Positions 25,201-38,094 of a stretch of 47,158 nucleotides of DNA are shown one piece after another. The DNA is from an uncultured Alphaproteobacteria bacterium (GTDB taxonomy: Bacteria > Pseudomonadota > Alphaproteobacteria > CAAHEQ01 > UBA3637). The translations under genes were made by a program, and so were the position numbers. The notes under the pieces were generated by a model. That model was not told where the DNA came from and ran no database searches. It was given only the letters and a program-made list of their open reading frames with translations. The DNA is taken from the NCBI GenBank assembly GCA_947586835.1, contig CANPXT010000012.1, positions 1 through 47,158 of the forward strand. The letters run 5' to 3'. Numbering within the stretch: the first letter of the stretch is position 1; every line of letters begins with the position of its first letter.

Positions 25201-28200
25201 TTAACAACAAAGTGTTACAAAAAGATAAGTTTTTAGGAGCCGGATCGGCTTCACCTTATGTATATGCCACCGATGACAGACCGATGGGGCATGTTTTACA
25301 GCCGGGTGTCGGTATCGGAAATGACGGATTATTAATCGGTTGGACAAGAATGGATGGTTCCATCGGTAATCGCAGTGATTCACTCGGAAACGTGTTGTTT
25401 GATAATCATATTATTAATGAAAAAGGGGCAATAATCGGTACTTATGTACCCTTCGGTTCTGTTGCCTTTGATGATACAGGCAAAACACTCGGTGTCATCG
25501 GGAATAACGGCGAATTAGTGAATAACAACGATATTTCCAAAGGAAAAATTCATGCGTCGGATATTGTTGTTCAAAACGGTGAAATTCTCGGAAAACTCAT
25601 GTGTGAACTGCCGTTCGTCAGCAATAATCTGTTGGGCAAAATGTCAGGTCTTGCTCAATACAACGGCACCGTAATCAGTATGACAAATAAGAAAACGATC
25701 GGCAATTTGTTACCGAATAATTATGTCACCAGCATGAACGGACAAGTTGTTGCCGGTGCTACGGCACAAGGGATTCCCGTAACAAACTCTTACACCTCGT
25801 TGGGTCAGGCTTATGTAAACGGTATCACAGCTTTAAAAAGTAATCCGACGGGCAAAGTAAGCGGTATTGCCGTCGTTTATGATGAACACGGGAAAGTAAT
25901 CGGCAGTATTTTACCGTCTGCAACATTTATCAGTAAAACGGGAACGCATATCGGCAAAACTTCGGCAGGACGCGTGATTACCGATAAACAAGGAAAACAA
26001 GTCGCCCTGCAAATGAATTCCGACTATGCCTTGACAAGTGACAATATTTGGGCCGGTGGCGTTTTACCGAAAGGATTAGTCGTTAATGACAACGCCGAAC
26101 CGATCGGAACGATTATGCCGGATGGTATTGTCTTGGACAGCGCCGATTCGATTGTCGGTCGTGTTTTGGCAGATAAAGCCGTTATTGAAGTGACCGATAA
26201 AGAACTCTTTAACACCATGCCTTATATCGGATCAACCGTGGCACAAGGTATGCCGTTCAGTTATCGGGGTAAAGTTTTAGGTGTTACAACCTTGAACGGC
26301 GATGTAAAAGATACATCCGGCGAAAAAATATTTAAAATATTAGATGACGGAACAATTTTAGGCAAAGATGAACCGCTGGCCGGCGCGATTTTACCGTTCT
26401 TAACCGCTACCGGTTACAAAGGTGAAGTCTTGGGTGTTTTAGCGGGCGACGGTAAAGTTTTATCACCGGACGGCGAATCGAAAGGAACCATTGCCGTCAA
26501 TGAAGCCGTTAAAGCATCAGAATTAAAAATTGTCGGGATCCTTATACCGACGAAACTCATTACAAATGATTGTAAAGTTATCGGGGTCACCAGCTATAAC
26601 GGACAGGTAGTTGACGCTAAAGGAACGGTTATCGGTCACATTAAACCGGATAAATGGGCAGTTAATGCGGCAGGACAACAAATCGGACGCGTTACACGCA
26701 CCGGTTTGGTGATTGCCGAAAACGGTGATTATCTCGGCAGAACGCTTTCCGATTCAACGGTTGTCGATACATCCGGCGTAAACTTGGGATGCGCCAAAAA
26801 TGACGGATCGGTTGTTGATAATAACGGTAACGTCATCGGCAATGTTGTTGAACGCGGGCTTGTATTAGGTAAAGACGGCAAGCCTATCGGTCGGGTTAAA
26901 GCAAACGGAGAAGTTGTTAATAAAGATGGAGGAGTCATCGGAAAAGTTTTAGCCAACGGTAATGTGGTTGATAAAAACGGCAACGTTATCGGGCACAATG
27001 TTTCTCGAGATCAAGAACTGTTGTTTGATGACGACGGTAATATTAAAGGTACTTTCGGAACGGACGGCACTTTCTATGATCCGAAAACGGGCAAAGCTGT
27101 TTTCAAAGTTGACGGGGAAACAGGAAATGTTTATGATCCGCAAGGAAATCTCATCGGAAAACTGGATGAAAAAACCGGAGGTATTACCACATTAGACGGT
27201 GAAACGCTTGATAATCTCACCATGTTGGTTGATAAAGACGGTAATGTATTCGGTATTGTTTCGGGTTGCGATGTGAAAAATAATCTGGGTGAAAAAATCG
27301 GTTCAATTTTGGCCAACGGAAACGTGGTAGACTTAAACGGTGATGTTTTTGCCAAAATCTTGGGCGACGGCACCATTTTGGATAAAGACGGAAACGAAAT
27401 GGGACATGTTGCGGGCACGGATACACGTCTCGATAAATGTGGCATCAAGTCAATCGAACCCGAATATCAGGTTGAAAAGAACAGACGAAACATCTATGAC
27501 AAAGACGGCAATCTGATCGGCTGGATAGATGAAAACGGTAATCTTTACGACAAAGACGGCAATCTGATCGGAAGAGTTGATAAAGACGGCAATGTTTATG
27601 ACAAAGACGGCAATTTGATCGGAAGAATAGATAAAGACGGTAATTTTTACGATAAAGACGGTAATTTAATCGGAAAAGTCAGTAAAGGAACCCGAAATAT
27701 CTATGACAAAGACGGGAACCTGATCGGTTGGGTAGATGAAAACGGCAATCTTTACGACAAAGACGGCAATTTAATCGGAAGAGTTGATAAAGACGGCAAT
27801 GTTTATGACAAAGACGGCAATTTGATCGGAAGAATAGATAAAGACGGTAATTTTTACGATAAAAACGGTAATTTAATCGGAAAAGTCAGTAAAGGAGGCC
27901 GAAACATCTATGACAAAAACGGAAACCTGATCGGCTGGATAGATGAAAACGGCAATCTTTATGATAAAGACGGTAATTTAATCGGAAGAGTTGATGAAAA
28001 CGGTAATATCTACGATAAAGACGGTAATTTAATCGGAAGAATAGATAAAAATACCGGAGAAATAACCATGTTCGGCAAAGGTTTCGGTAACGGTGCCAAC
28101 GGCAGTGGCGGCGGTATCGGCGTTGCAGGTCGTAAAATCATTATCGGCAACAAAAAATATAATGTATCCGAAAAAGGCTCCATTATCAGCGATGACGGAA

Positions 28201-29477
28201 CAATTATCGGTTATATGGGCGAAGATGGTAAACCTTATACGTTGGATAATCGAATGTTAACAGCCAGTGGTGACGTGGCCGGACGGTCTCGTCCCGATGT
28301 GAAACAAACTCAAAAATTAACACCCGAACAAGCGAAACAAATTAAAGATTTGTTGACACAAAAACGCGAAAATATGCGTGTCAGCATTACCGAGCGCGGC
28401 AAAATTACGGCTAACGGGCAAATTCAAGCCATGAGTCGACCCAAAAAAGATAAAAAATGGAAAGGTGTCGGTGCGATTGTTTCTTCATGGCCGGTTGATA
28501 TGTCACGCGTGATTTTAAAGGATAAAGCTATTCCCGCCGTTATTGTTCGCTCTGTGGATTCACGTTTCTCCGATGTGCCCGTCACGGCCATTGTGGAACG
28601 GCACGTCTATGCGGAACAGGGACGAAATATTCTCATTCCGGCGGGTAGTCGCGTTATCGGTAAAATGTCACAAGGCGATAACGGTGACAAAGTGGCCAAA
28701 ATGGAAATTTCTTGGGAACGGCTCATTCGTCCGGATGGTGGCGCATTCAGTTTTGCGGCAACGTCGGGTGATGCTCAGGGACGCGGTGGCGTGGCAGCTT
28801 ATTTAGATGATCAATTGATTAATAAATACGGTAAACCGGTCATGACGTCCGTTGTTACCTCGGCCGTATCGTATATGATGGCCGCCAATGATGACTATCA
28901 AGCGAATTTGGAAACGGGAACAACAACGCAATCTTCTAAATCGGAAGCCGTGAACGATGCGCGTAAGAGCTTTATTGGCGCCATGGATCGAATTTTTAAT
29001 AACTTAATTTCAGAAGCAACGGAAATTCCGAATGTTGTTTTTGTTCCTTCCGGAACGCGGGTCACCATTTTCTCTAATCAGGATTTGTGGCTCCGTTCGG
29101 AAGATGATGATGTGGAAGAATATCAACAATCAGATGATTTTATGGATATGTCATCAATCCAAAAACCGAAGAATGATTCGTGGATTGATCAACGAAATCA
29201 AGATGGCGCTGCTAATGAGGGTGAGTCGGATAACAAAGGTACACCTCAAAACGACAATGATAAAAATAATCAAAATGACAAAAATGATCAACAGCAGCAA
29301 GAAGAATTACCGAATTATTACGCACCGAATGATGCTTATAAATCGGGTCATAACACGGCTTCATCTCCGTCCAATCCTGTTTATGACGGTGGTTCACAAT
29401 CGGAAAATACGCCGCTTAAAGACAGAACCGTTGCACCGGTCTTACCACGAACGGGATCAACGAATTCTTTGTTTTGA
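22242..29477 (+). CDS. giant VirB10/TrbI-like protein with ~100 repeat units
   Basis: 2,411 residues against ~380-480 for typical VirB10. Layout: cytoplasmic tail; transmembrane helix near 20-42 (LLFGGIILLLVFLTMLVLMS); a beta-rich Ig-like domain at ~55-190; then from ~205 to ~1,940 a continuous array of 16-18-residue repeats around the pattern G-x-V-hydrophobic-[DN]-x-x-G-x-hydrophobic-I-G-x-hydrophobic. Well-conserved late units read YDKDGNLIGRVDKDGNV. The C-terminal VirB10 barrel domain lies at ~2,075-2,300 (AIPAVIVRSVDSRFSDVPVT, NILIPAGSRVIGK, EIPNVVFVPSGTRVTIFSNQ), then an Asp/Asn/Gln-rich tail. Scattered Cys occur in the repeats. The plan parallels H. pylori CagY and Legionella DotG, also VirB10 homologues with long repeat regions, but the repeat sequence here looks different. 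The repeats probably form an extended beta structure spanning the periplasm. Confidence 0.88.
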   Translation: MQGNKKTSSSEQYTKKSNRTLLFGGIILLLVFLTMLVLMSGGKKVQEEEQEPDWTNDQIEKRDSEIVNGDLFSRGNAQLKAEPSQIDMNNVVLGSKVEAILTLTAEEAPIQYRKAEFVQQQADGFTIETTCSPDTPIDVGKNCIIKVLWNPIALQQLQNNLVITWKEASNAVVTEKTTTVLVKGQSTDSKDCVICEDIRKQESIEPKMAMGLDGKLHPIDEDGTITIDGKKYKMTENGVFIDENGNIVAIAPPEYIALNMQNELMGTVSDANEVIDANGENIGKTLGDKTIVDSKLTVLGAAVPVLSVMDTQGKVIGKMTKEGTVIDGAGTVIGKVWVDHRVFSIDGQFIGYIRPWGLVADFSGKILGAIIPDGTVINGNNETIANITPNGFAINAQGELIGATIPQGVAVGPGCQSLGKVLQNGDVRDSYDQVIGKALIDGTIVNTANEEIGSVISQGLVINEKGEIIGYVNSEGKAVSNAGKVIGCINPDGTISAGKKFIGAVLTTGHVIGYSCGTIGTVFPNGEVYNNALHSVGHVMPDGLVKSAENKIIGVVVTRAAAVADGCRLLGLVSINGQVLDLTNQPVGCITPEKTVVNEKGEKLGSLAPRGIVHKDDGTVLGRIRLDGKVMDLEGKVIGCVNADGSITSLNGEILAHAPTQDGIIMGDDGNPAGWTRVGNDVYDQYGNKIGTVNKNNVIVDASGKYIGFIPPDGIIFSPDGLILGRYSSKVGYATNQANERFGKVLSNMAVVSAETGEVVGGLVSDKTSFFNQAGEVIGQLTAEGVLKNSSGEVAGAVRGDGTVIDKDGNIIGWRVPTGDVFSTTGKFVGTVTETGNVLSSGRTKIGTVLGNGIAVSTDGKILGGVLPKMALAMDADGLVGYLAPDGKITNNSGAVIGLGTPFGPVISSEGEVIAKLIGLNVYVDAQNKTVGWLSFDSSLKNKENRNIGFVTPNRMAFDKTNQLLGSEIQSGVVIDETGKMVSVMSVNNKVLQKDKFLGAGSASPYVYATDDRPMGHVLQPGVGIGNDGLLIGWTRMDGSIGNRSDSLGNVLFDNHIINEKGAIIGTYVPFGSVAFDDTGKTLGVIGNNGELVNNNDISKGKIHASDIVVQNGEILGKLMCELPFVSNNLLGKMSGLAQYNGTVISMTNKKTIGNLLPNNYVTSMNGQVVAGATAQGIPVTNSYTSLGQAYVNGITALKSNPTGKVSGIAVVYDEHGKVIGSILPSATFISKTGTHIGKTSAGRVITDKQGKQVALQMNSDYALTSDNIWAGGVLPKGLVVNDNAEPIGTIMPDGIVLDSADSIVGRVLADKAVIEVTDKELFNTMPYIGSTVAQGMPFSYRGKVLGVTTLNGDVKDTSGEKIFKILDDGTILGKDEPLAGAILPFLTATGYKGEVLGVLAGDGKVLSPDGESKGTIAVNEAVKASELKIVGILIPTKLITNDCKVIGVTSYNGQVVDAKGTVIGHIKPDKWAVNAAGQQIGRVTRTGLVIAENGDYLGRTLSDSTVVDTSGVNLGCAKNDGSVVDNNGNVIGNVVERGLVLGKDGKPIGRVKANGEVVNKDGGVIGKVLANGNVVDKNGNVIGHNVSRDQELLFDDDGNIKGTFGTDGTFYDPKTGKAVFKVDGETGNVYDPQGNLIGKLDEKTGGITTLDGETLDNLTMLVDKDGNVFGIVSGCDVKNNLGEKIGSILANGNVVDLNGDVFAKILGDGTILDKDGNEMGHVAGTDTRLDKCGIKSIEPEYQVEKNRRNIYDKDGNLIGWIDENGNLYDKDGNLIGRVDKDGNVYDKDGNLIGRIDKDGNFYDKDGNLIGKVSKGTRNIYDKDGNLIGWVDENGNLYDKDGNLIGRVDKDGNVYDKDGNLIGRIDKDGNFYDKNGNLIGKVSKGGRNIYDKNGNLIGWIDENGNLYDKDGNLIGRVDENGNIYDKDGNLIGRIDKNTGEITMFGKGFGNGANGSGGGIGVAGRKIIIGNKKYNVSEKGSIISDDGTIIGYMGEDGKPYTLDNRMLTASGDVAGRSRPDVKQTQKLTPEQAKQIKDLLTQKRENMRVSITERGKITANGQIQAMSRPKKDKKWKGVGAIVSSWPVDMSRVILKDKAIPAVIVRSVDSRFSDVPVTAIVERHVYAEQGRNILIPAGSRVIGKMSQGDNGDKVAKMEISWERLIRPDGGAFSFAATSGDAQGRGGVAAYLDDQLINKYGKPVMTSVVTSAVSYMMAANDDYQANLETGTTTQSSKSEAVNDARKSFIGAMDRIFNNLISEATEIPNVVFVPSGTRVTIFSNQDLWLRSEDDDVEEYQQSDDFMDMSSIQKPKNDSWIDQRNQDGAANEGESDNKGTPQNDNDKNNQNDKNDQQQQEELPNYYAPNDAYKSGHNTASSPSNPVYDGGSQSENTPLKDRTVAPVLPRTGSTNSLF
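27486..28060 (+). repeat. three tandem 207-bp near-identical repeats inside the VirB10-like gene
   Basis: Units begin at 27486, 27693 and 27900, spacing exactly 207 bp (69 residues = three 17-residue units and one of 18). Each starts RNIYDK and includes NLIGW. The third copy is truncated, ending in RIDKNTGEI. Differences are mostly synonymous, which indicates recent duplication or recombination. Confidence 0.9.
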
Positions 29478-29519
29478 CAAAGGGGAAAAAACTTATTATA
29501 TAAAAGAAAGGGATATTAA

Positions 29520-30509
29520 ATGGGCGAATTATCAATTTCAGACACATATCGCGTGTTAGAATCCGCATTACGTCCGCTTTCTTATTGGTATAATCAAGAT
29601 AATGTCGAAGAAGTCGCTGTTGATTCACCGGGGGGTATTTGGTTGCGTCTGCGCGGAAAACATACCTATCCGTGGCATTATTACGAAGATCCGAAACTTA
29701 CGCGCGAATATTTGAACAATATTTTATATATTATTGCCAATACTTACGATTATGCTTTTGATCCCGAGCAAGGAACACCCGTTGTTTATGCCACACTTCC
29801 GGGCGGACACCGTTTTACGGGTATTGCAGGCAGAAACGTGATGTATGACAATAACGACTTAACGGGCGGTGTTGCTTTGGCCATTCGTATTTATCGAGAA
29901 GATTTATCCATTTCCATGAGTGATTTCGGTATTCAACAAGGTGCACGACTGCGTCCGCTCAATCGCTTAAAACAGGTTGAAGATCCGGACGATCCGTTTG
30001 ATCGATTACTTTTGTCCATTAAGCGCGGCGACCATGTTTTGGTCAGCGGGGCAACGGCTACCGGTAAAACAACCTTTTTAAATAATTTAATTAAGTTGTT
30101 GGATTCGCACAAGCGCATTTTAACCATTGAAGATACGCGCGAATTGATTGTACCGCATAAAAATCGGGTTCATATCGTGTTGCCGCGTACGGAACTCACG
30201 AATAAGTTTGACTATAAACGCGTGATTGACTTGGCAGTGCGTTTTACGCCCGATGCCATTATCGGCGGCGAAATTTCCACCTCCAATGCCGGTGCATTAT
30301 GGGAATTGATGGGATCCGGACACGATAACTGCTTCGCTACCATTCACGCGGAAAGCCCCGAAGCGGCATATAAAGCGTTTATCGGGCGTATTTTGCACTC
30401 TTATCCCACAACAGATCGGGAAAAAACCTATCGGGAAATGAAAGAGAAACTACGGGTTGTTCAAATCAATCGTGACGGCAACATTCGGGCGGTTACGGAA
30501 GTGACTTAA
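29520..30509 (+). CDS. VirB11-like T4SS ATPase
   Basis: 329 residues, typical for VirB11. N-terminal domain: VEEVAVDSPGGIWLRLRGKH. Walker A: SGATATGKTTFLNNL (residues ~175-190). Asp box: ILTIEDTRELIVPH. Walker B region: VRFTPDAIIGGEISTSNAGA. His box: GHDNCFATIHAESPEAAY. This hexameric ATPase sits at the inner-membrane base and drives pilus assembly and substrate transfer. DotB/PilT-like ATPases share these motifs; the IEDTRELIVPH and TPDAIIGGE forms favour VirB11. It closes the cluster: a terminator follows and the next gene is on the other strand. No virD4 follows, unlike Rickettsiales vir clusters. Confidence 0.9.
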   Translation: MGELSISDTYRVLESALRPLSYWYNQDNVEEVAVDSPGGIWLRLRGKHTYPWHYYEDPKLTREYLNNILYIIANTYDYAFDPEQGTPVVYATLPGGHRFTGIAGRNVMYDNNDLTGGVALAIRIYREDLSISMSDFGIQQGARLRPLNRLKQVEDPDDPFDRLLLSIKRGDHVLVSGATATGKTTFLNNLIKLLDSHKRILTIEDTRELIVPHKNRVHIVLPRTELTNKFDYKRVIDLAVRFTPDAIIGGEISTSNAGALWELMGSGHDNCFATIHAESPEAAYKAFIGRILHSYPTTDREKTYREMKEKLRVVQINRDGNIRAVTEVT

Positions 30510-30557
30510 TGCTTTTTTTTCAGCACATATCACCGATTTTCTTTAATGTTTTATAAT

Positions 30558-30602
30558 ACAATATCTCTTCAAATGAGAAAATTGTAATATTTTCTTTTTT
30601 TG
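30558..30602 (+). terminator. rho-independent terminator at the end of the secretion cluster
   Basis: Stem ACAAT-A-TCTC pairing with GAGA-AA-ATTGT around a 7-nt loop, followed by AATATTTTC and a T run. It lies between the convergent virB11-like and lon-like genes and may serve both. Confidence 0.6.
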
Positions 30603-30655
30603 TTAAACTAAAACAAAAATTTATTCAGACAATTAATTCTTGAAAAACAGACAAC

Positions 30656-33046
30656 TTATTTTTTCTTCTTTTGCCGAGAATCTGTTTCTTGCGCTTTTTG
30701 AAAAAACTCACGCATACGTCGTGAAATAATGCCATTCACGGTATTTGCGGGATACTGTCCGTTTTTATCGGGTATACCGGCCGGTAAACCCGTTAAAATC
30801 TCCATGCCTTCATCAATAGTATTCACGGCATAAATATGGAATTTTCCTTGCTCGACGGCCGAAACGACATCGGGCGCTAACATTAAATTATGAACGGTAC
30901 TGGCCGGAATAATCACACCTTGATGAGAAGTCAGTCCCTGCTTTTGACACACGGCAAAATAGCCTTCAATTTTTTCGTTCACGGCACCGACAGCTTGCAC
31001 CTGCCCTAACTGATTGACCGATCCCGTTACGGCAATGGCTTGATTAATCGGTAAGTCACCGATGGCGGAAAGCAAACAATAAAGCTCTGTAGAGGAAGCC
31101 GAATCACCATCCAATTCACTGTAAGATTGCTCAAACACCAAAGAGGCATCCAGTGAAAGAGGCATTCCCTGCGAAAAACGTGCGGCCAAAAACGAAGAGA
31201 GAATTAAAACACCTTTTGAATGTAAAGCCCCGCCTAATTCCACTTCTCGTTCAACATCAATTAAATCCCCGTGCCCTAAATGAACCTGACAGGTGACACG
31301 ATTCGGACGTCCGAATGAAAATGACCCGTAATCATGAACAACAAGTGCATTCAACTGCCCGACTTTTTGTCCGCTTGTTTCAATGGCAATAATACCGCGT
31401 TGCATCATTTCCAAAATTTCATTTTGCATGGCTCCCGAGCGTTTACGTTTTGCCTGCAAAGCTTCTTCTATATGTTCAAGCAACACTTGCTTTGATTTGT
31501 GAAGTGTTGCAAAAAAACTCGATTCGCGCATTAAGTCATTCACATGTGTCATAAACGTACTTAAATGTGCACAATCACCGGACAATCTGGAAGCATATTC
31601 CAAAATACGTCGCAATGCATCATTTGAAAATGCCTTTAATTTTTCATGACGAGCAAAATTAACCAAAATTTGCGCATAAATTTTTTCGGTTTCTTTTGTT
31701 CGCTCCGTTTTTTGGGCAAAATGCGATTGAATTTTGAACAATTCGCCGAATTCATCGTCTTTTTCCATTAAAGCATAATACAGACCAGCCTCTCCGATTA
31801 AAATCACTTTTACCGATAACGGAATAACCGCAGGCATTAACGACACAACACCTGAAATGGAATTGTCATCGGTGCCCGATTCCATTTTAATTTCTTTGGA
31901 AAATAACGACCGTTTTAAAGCGTTCCAAACATATTCGTTTTCAATCAATTCACGTGCCTCGATAATTAAATATCCTCCGTTGGATTGATGAAGAGCACCG
32001 GCACGAATCAATGAAAAATCGGTAATTAAAGAGCCCAAATGTTGTTGCCGTTCGATTTTACCGACCAAATTCGATAATGTCGGGTGATTTAAATGAACAA
32101 CAGGTGCACCGGCACCGGCTTTATGCGAAACAAATAAATTGACCGCATAGCGCGACCACATTTCGTTGATTTGTTCTGCCGCCACTTCCCAATTTGCCTC
32201 ATTCGGCTGAACGGTAAATAAAGTAATATTATCTAAAATATCTTGCTTAATAGCTTCCAAATATGCCGTAATGATTGTTGACTTGGCATAAGTTTTAAAA
32301 ACAGGCTTCATAATGGTTTTCAACAACTTGGTCGCCATTTGAGTATGAAGCTTTTCCAGTATTTCCAGCTGAGCGGCTTCCCAATTCGGCATTTCTTTAA
32401 TGGTTTCTTCCAACCGTTGTTGTGCATTTTTTAATTGTTCTAAAATATCTTTACGTTCCTCTTTCGGCAACTTATTAAACGTTTTCGGTATTAAAATCTT
32501 TCCGTTTTTAACCGGCCCAACAGCAACCCCTGTCGGCATACGCATTAAAGTAACGTTATCGGTTTCAACCACTTTTTGCAATTGATTAAAATAGTCATTC
32601 TTGGCACGGGTACATTGTTGTTCAATATGGGCAACCTGAATTTTATAGGCCTCATCGGCAAACAATGCAGGTAAATTTAATTTTAAAGCATTAACCGTTT
32701 TCTTCATATCCTTGGCAAACACTTTTCCGCCCCCTGCAGGGAAATTAAGCGCTATCGGTTGATGCGGCGTTTCAAAATTATGAACGAAACACCAATCATC
32801 GGGCGTTTTTTGCGATGCGGCATATTCTTTCACCGTTTGAATGGTCAAAACCGTTCGTCCGACCCCTTTGGGACCCGTACAAAAAATATTATAACCGCTT
32901 GCTTTCATTTGAATACCGAAATTAATGGCTTCCAATGCATCATCCTGCCCCAAAATGGGACTTGTTTTCGGTAACGACGCAATATCGCTGTCTTTTAATA
33001 AACTTTTTGTGTAGATTTGCTTAGATTTTAATTCATATTTTTTCAT
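30656..33046 (-). CDS. Lon-family ATP-dependent protease (LonB/YcbZ-like)
   Basis: 796 residues. N-terminal AAA-type region with a P-loop variant GPKGVGRTVLTIQ, in which Arg replaces the usual Lys. A long helical insertion follows, then GGYLIIEARELIENEYVWNA, a second ATPase element (VKVILIGEAGLYYAL) and a C-terminal Lon protease domain with the Ser in LDGDSASSTELYCLLSAIGD and the Lys in VNEKIEGYFAVC. It lacks the N-terminal LON substrate domain of classical Lon, so it belongs to the AAA_32/Lon_C group represented by YcbZ. Its substrates are not known. The ATG at 33046 has GGAGT upstream. It is convergent with the secretion cluster and divergent from dnaN. Confidence 0.88.
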   Translation of the reverse strand: MKKYELKSKQIYTKSLLKDSDIASLPKTSPILGQDDALEAINFGIQMKASGYNIFCTGPKGVGRTVLTIQTVKEYAASQKTPDDWCFVHNFETPHQPIALNFPAGGGKVFAKDMKKTVNALKLNLPALFADEAYKIQVAHIEQQCTRAKNDYFNQLQKVVETDNVTLMRMPTGVAVGPVKNGKILIPKTFNKLPKEERKDILEQLKNAQQRLEETIKEMPNWEAAQLEILEKLHTQMATKLLKTIMKPVFKTYAKSTIITAYLEAIKQDILDNITLFTVQPNEANWEVAAEQINEMWSRYAVNLFVSHKAGAGAPVVHLNHPTLSNLVGKIERQQHLGSLITDFSLIRAGALHQSNGGYLIIEARELIENEYVWNALKRSLFSKEIKMESGTDDNSISGVVSLMPAVIPLSVKVILIGEAGLYYALMEKDDEFGELFKIQSHFAQKTERTKETEKIYAQILVNFARHEKLKAFSNDALRRILEYASRLSGDCAHLSTFMTHVNDLMRESSFFATLHKSKQVLLEHIEEALQAKRKRSGAMQNEILEMMQRGIIAIETSGQKVGQLNALVVHDYGSFSFGRPNRVTCQVHLGHGDLIDVEREVELGGALHSKGVLILSSFLAARFSQGMPLSLDASLVFEQSYSELDGDSASSTELYCLLSAIGDLPINQAIAVTGSVNQLGQVQAVGAVNEKIEGYFAVCQKQGLTSHQGVIIPASTVHNLMLAPDVVSAVEQGKFHIYAVNTIDEGMEILTGLPAGIPDKNGQYPANTVNGIISRRMREFFQKAQETDSRQKKKK

Positions 33047-33168
33047 TTTTTACTCCATACTTGTTTTCTTATAACCTTTTTTTTACCGAAATAAAAGATT
33101 TTTTATAAAAAAGATGAAAAAAAGTTTATGAAACGCATTTTTTTGTGTCTTTTTTAAAAAAAATATTC

Positions 33169-33174
33169 TATACT
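33169..33174 (+). promoter_or_regulatory. possible -10 element for dnaN
   Basis: TATACT about 50 bp before the dnaN start in an AT-rich divergent region. No convincing -35 at the right spacing (TTGTGT is 20 bp away). Confidence 0.35.
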
Positions 33175-33223
33175 GTCATCAATTCAAAATTTACATCAAC
33201 CATCATCGGAAGGAAGTTAAAAT

Positions 33224-34339
33224 ATGATGAAATTAACTATTGAACGCTCTCTTTTACTTAAAGCTCTTTCACACGTCCAAAATATTGTCGAGCGTCGACA
33301 AACCATTCCCGTTTTATCGAACGTTTTAATTGAAACAAACGGTGATGAAGTTTCATTGCGTGCTACCGATAATGAAATTGAAATCATTGAAAAATTACCT
33401 GCCAATGTTGAAACACAAGGTGCCGTTACCATTCCGGCGCATAAGCTTTATGATATTGTAAAAAAATTGGCTGACGGCTCGCAAATTCAAATGAGTACCA
33501 TTGAAGAAACCGGTCAGGTTTCCTTAGTTTGCGGTCGCGCAAAATTTTCTTTGGCCAGTTTACCCGCAACCAATTTTCCCTCTATGATGCGGGAAAATAT
33601 GCCGTTTTCCTTTCAAATGAATGCTCCGGATTTGTTAGACTTAATGAACAAAACGGGTTTTGCCGTATCAATGGAAGAAACACGGTATAATTTAAACGGT
33701 ATTTACATGCATGAAAAACAAGGAGCCGAATCGAAATTAACAGCCGTTGCCACAGACGGGCACCGCTTAGCCTGTGCCGGCGTTACATTACCTGCCGGTG
33801 CCGCCGGTATGCCGGGAATTATCATTCCGCGTAAAACCATCGGCGAAGTTTCCAAATTGTTGGCAGAAACAGAAAATGAAGTTTCCGTTGCTTTATCTGC
33901 GAATCAAATTTGCTTCACCATTGATGATGTTGTACTATCTTCCCGTCTCATTGACGGTACATATCCGGAATATGAAAAAGTGATTCCGACAGCTAATGAT
34001 AAAAAATTACAGGCCGATGCCAAAACATTAACCGATGTAATTGAACGTGTTTCCGTTGTTTCCGAAAAATCACGCGGCATTAAACTTTCTTTGCAATCCG
34101 GTTTAATTCAAGTGTTTGCAGCCTCCGCCGATGAAGGTTCGGCAGAAGATGAAATGGATGCCGTCTATGATGGCGAGCCTATGGAAATTGGCTTTAACTT
34201 CCGTTATTTGTTGGATATTTTGGCTCAAATCAAAAGCGAAACGGTGCAAATGTATTTACAAGATGGCACCTCACCGGTTATTTTACAAGATGAAGCCGAT
34301 GATAATGCTTTATATGTTTTAATGCCGATGCGTGTTTAA
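33224..34339 (+). CDS. dnaN: DNA polymerase III beta sliding clamp
   Basis: 371 residues, normal clamp length. The N-terminus MKLTIERSLLLKALSHVQNIVERRQTIPVLSNVLIE is diagnostic; later KLTAVATDGHRLACAGVTL, SRLIDGTYPEYEKVIP and a C-terminal NALYVLMPMRV match the clamp family. It tethers the replicative polymerase to DNA. Two adjacent ATG codons (33224 and 33227) are possible starts; both lie at workable distance from GGAAGGAAG. It is followed by recF and gyrB in the common order, but dnaA does not precede it here. Confidence 0.95.
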   Translation: MMKLTIERSLLLKALSHVQNIVERRQTIPVLSNVLIETNGDEVSLRATDNEIEIIEKLPANVETQGAVTIPAHKLYDIVKKLADGSQIQMSTIEETGQVSLVCGRAKFSLASLPATNFPSMMRENMPFSFQMNAPDLLDLMNKTGFAVSMEETRYNLNGIYMHEKQGAESKLTAVATDGHRLACAGVTLPAGAAGMPGIIIPRKTIGEVSKLLAETENEVSVALSANQICFTIDDVVLSSRLIDGTYPEYEKVIPTANDKKLQADAKTLTDVIERVSVVSEKSRGIKLSLQSGLIQVFAASADEGSAEDEMDAVYDGEPMEIGFNFRYLLDILAQIKSETVQMYLQDGTSPVILQDEADDNALYVLMPMRV

Positions 34340-34368
34340 GTTTTATTTTTTAAGAAACAGACAAGCTT

Positions 34369-37966
<3,598 letters not shown>

Positions 37967-38094
37967 TATATTGAATCATATCGCTTTTTTTTTATCAATC
38001 ACATATATTTTTGTGACGTGTTTTTTTAGTGTCAAGCAGAAGATAAAAACAATAAATCATCATGCCTTTTTATTTTATACTTTATAAAAAAAAC

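Noticed and set aside
27486..28060. CRISPR array
   Set aside because: The repeats are contiguous, in frame and 207 bp long with no unique spacers; they encode protein repeats.
12727..30509. Dot/Icm (type IVB) secretion system
   Set aside because: The VirB9-like, VirB7-like and VirB11-like motifs fit the VirB type better, and no DotC/DotD/IcmX-like genes were recognised. The long repeats in VirB10 parallel DotG but are not diagnostic; this reading is not fully excluded.
33046..33224. Chromosomal replication origin at dnaN
   Set aside because: The divergent region is short and AT-rich, but no DnaA gene or clear cluster of DnaA boxes (TTATCCACA-like) was seen.
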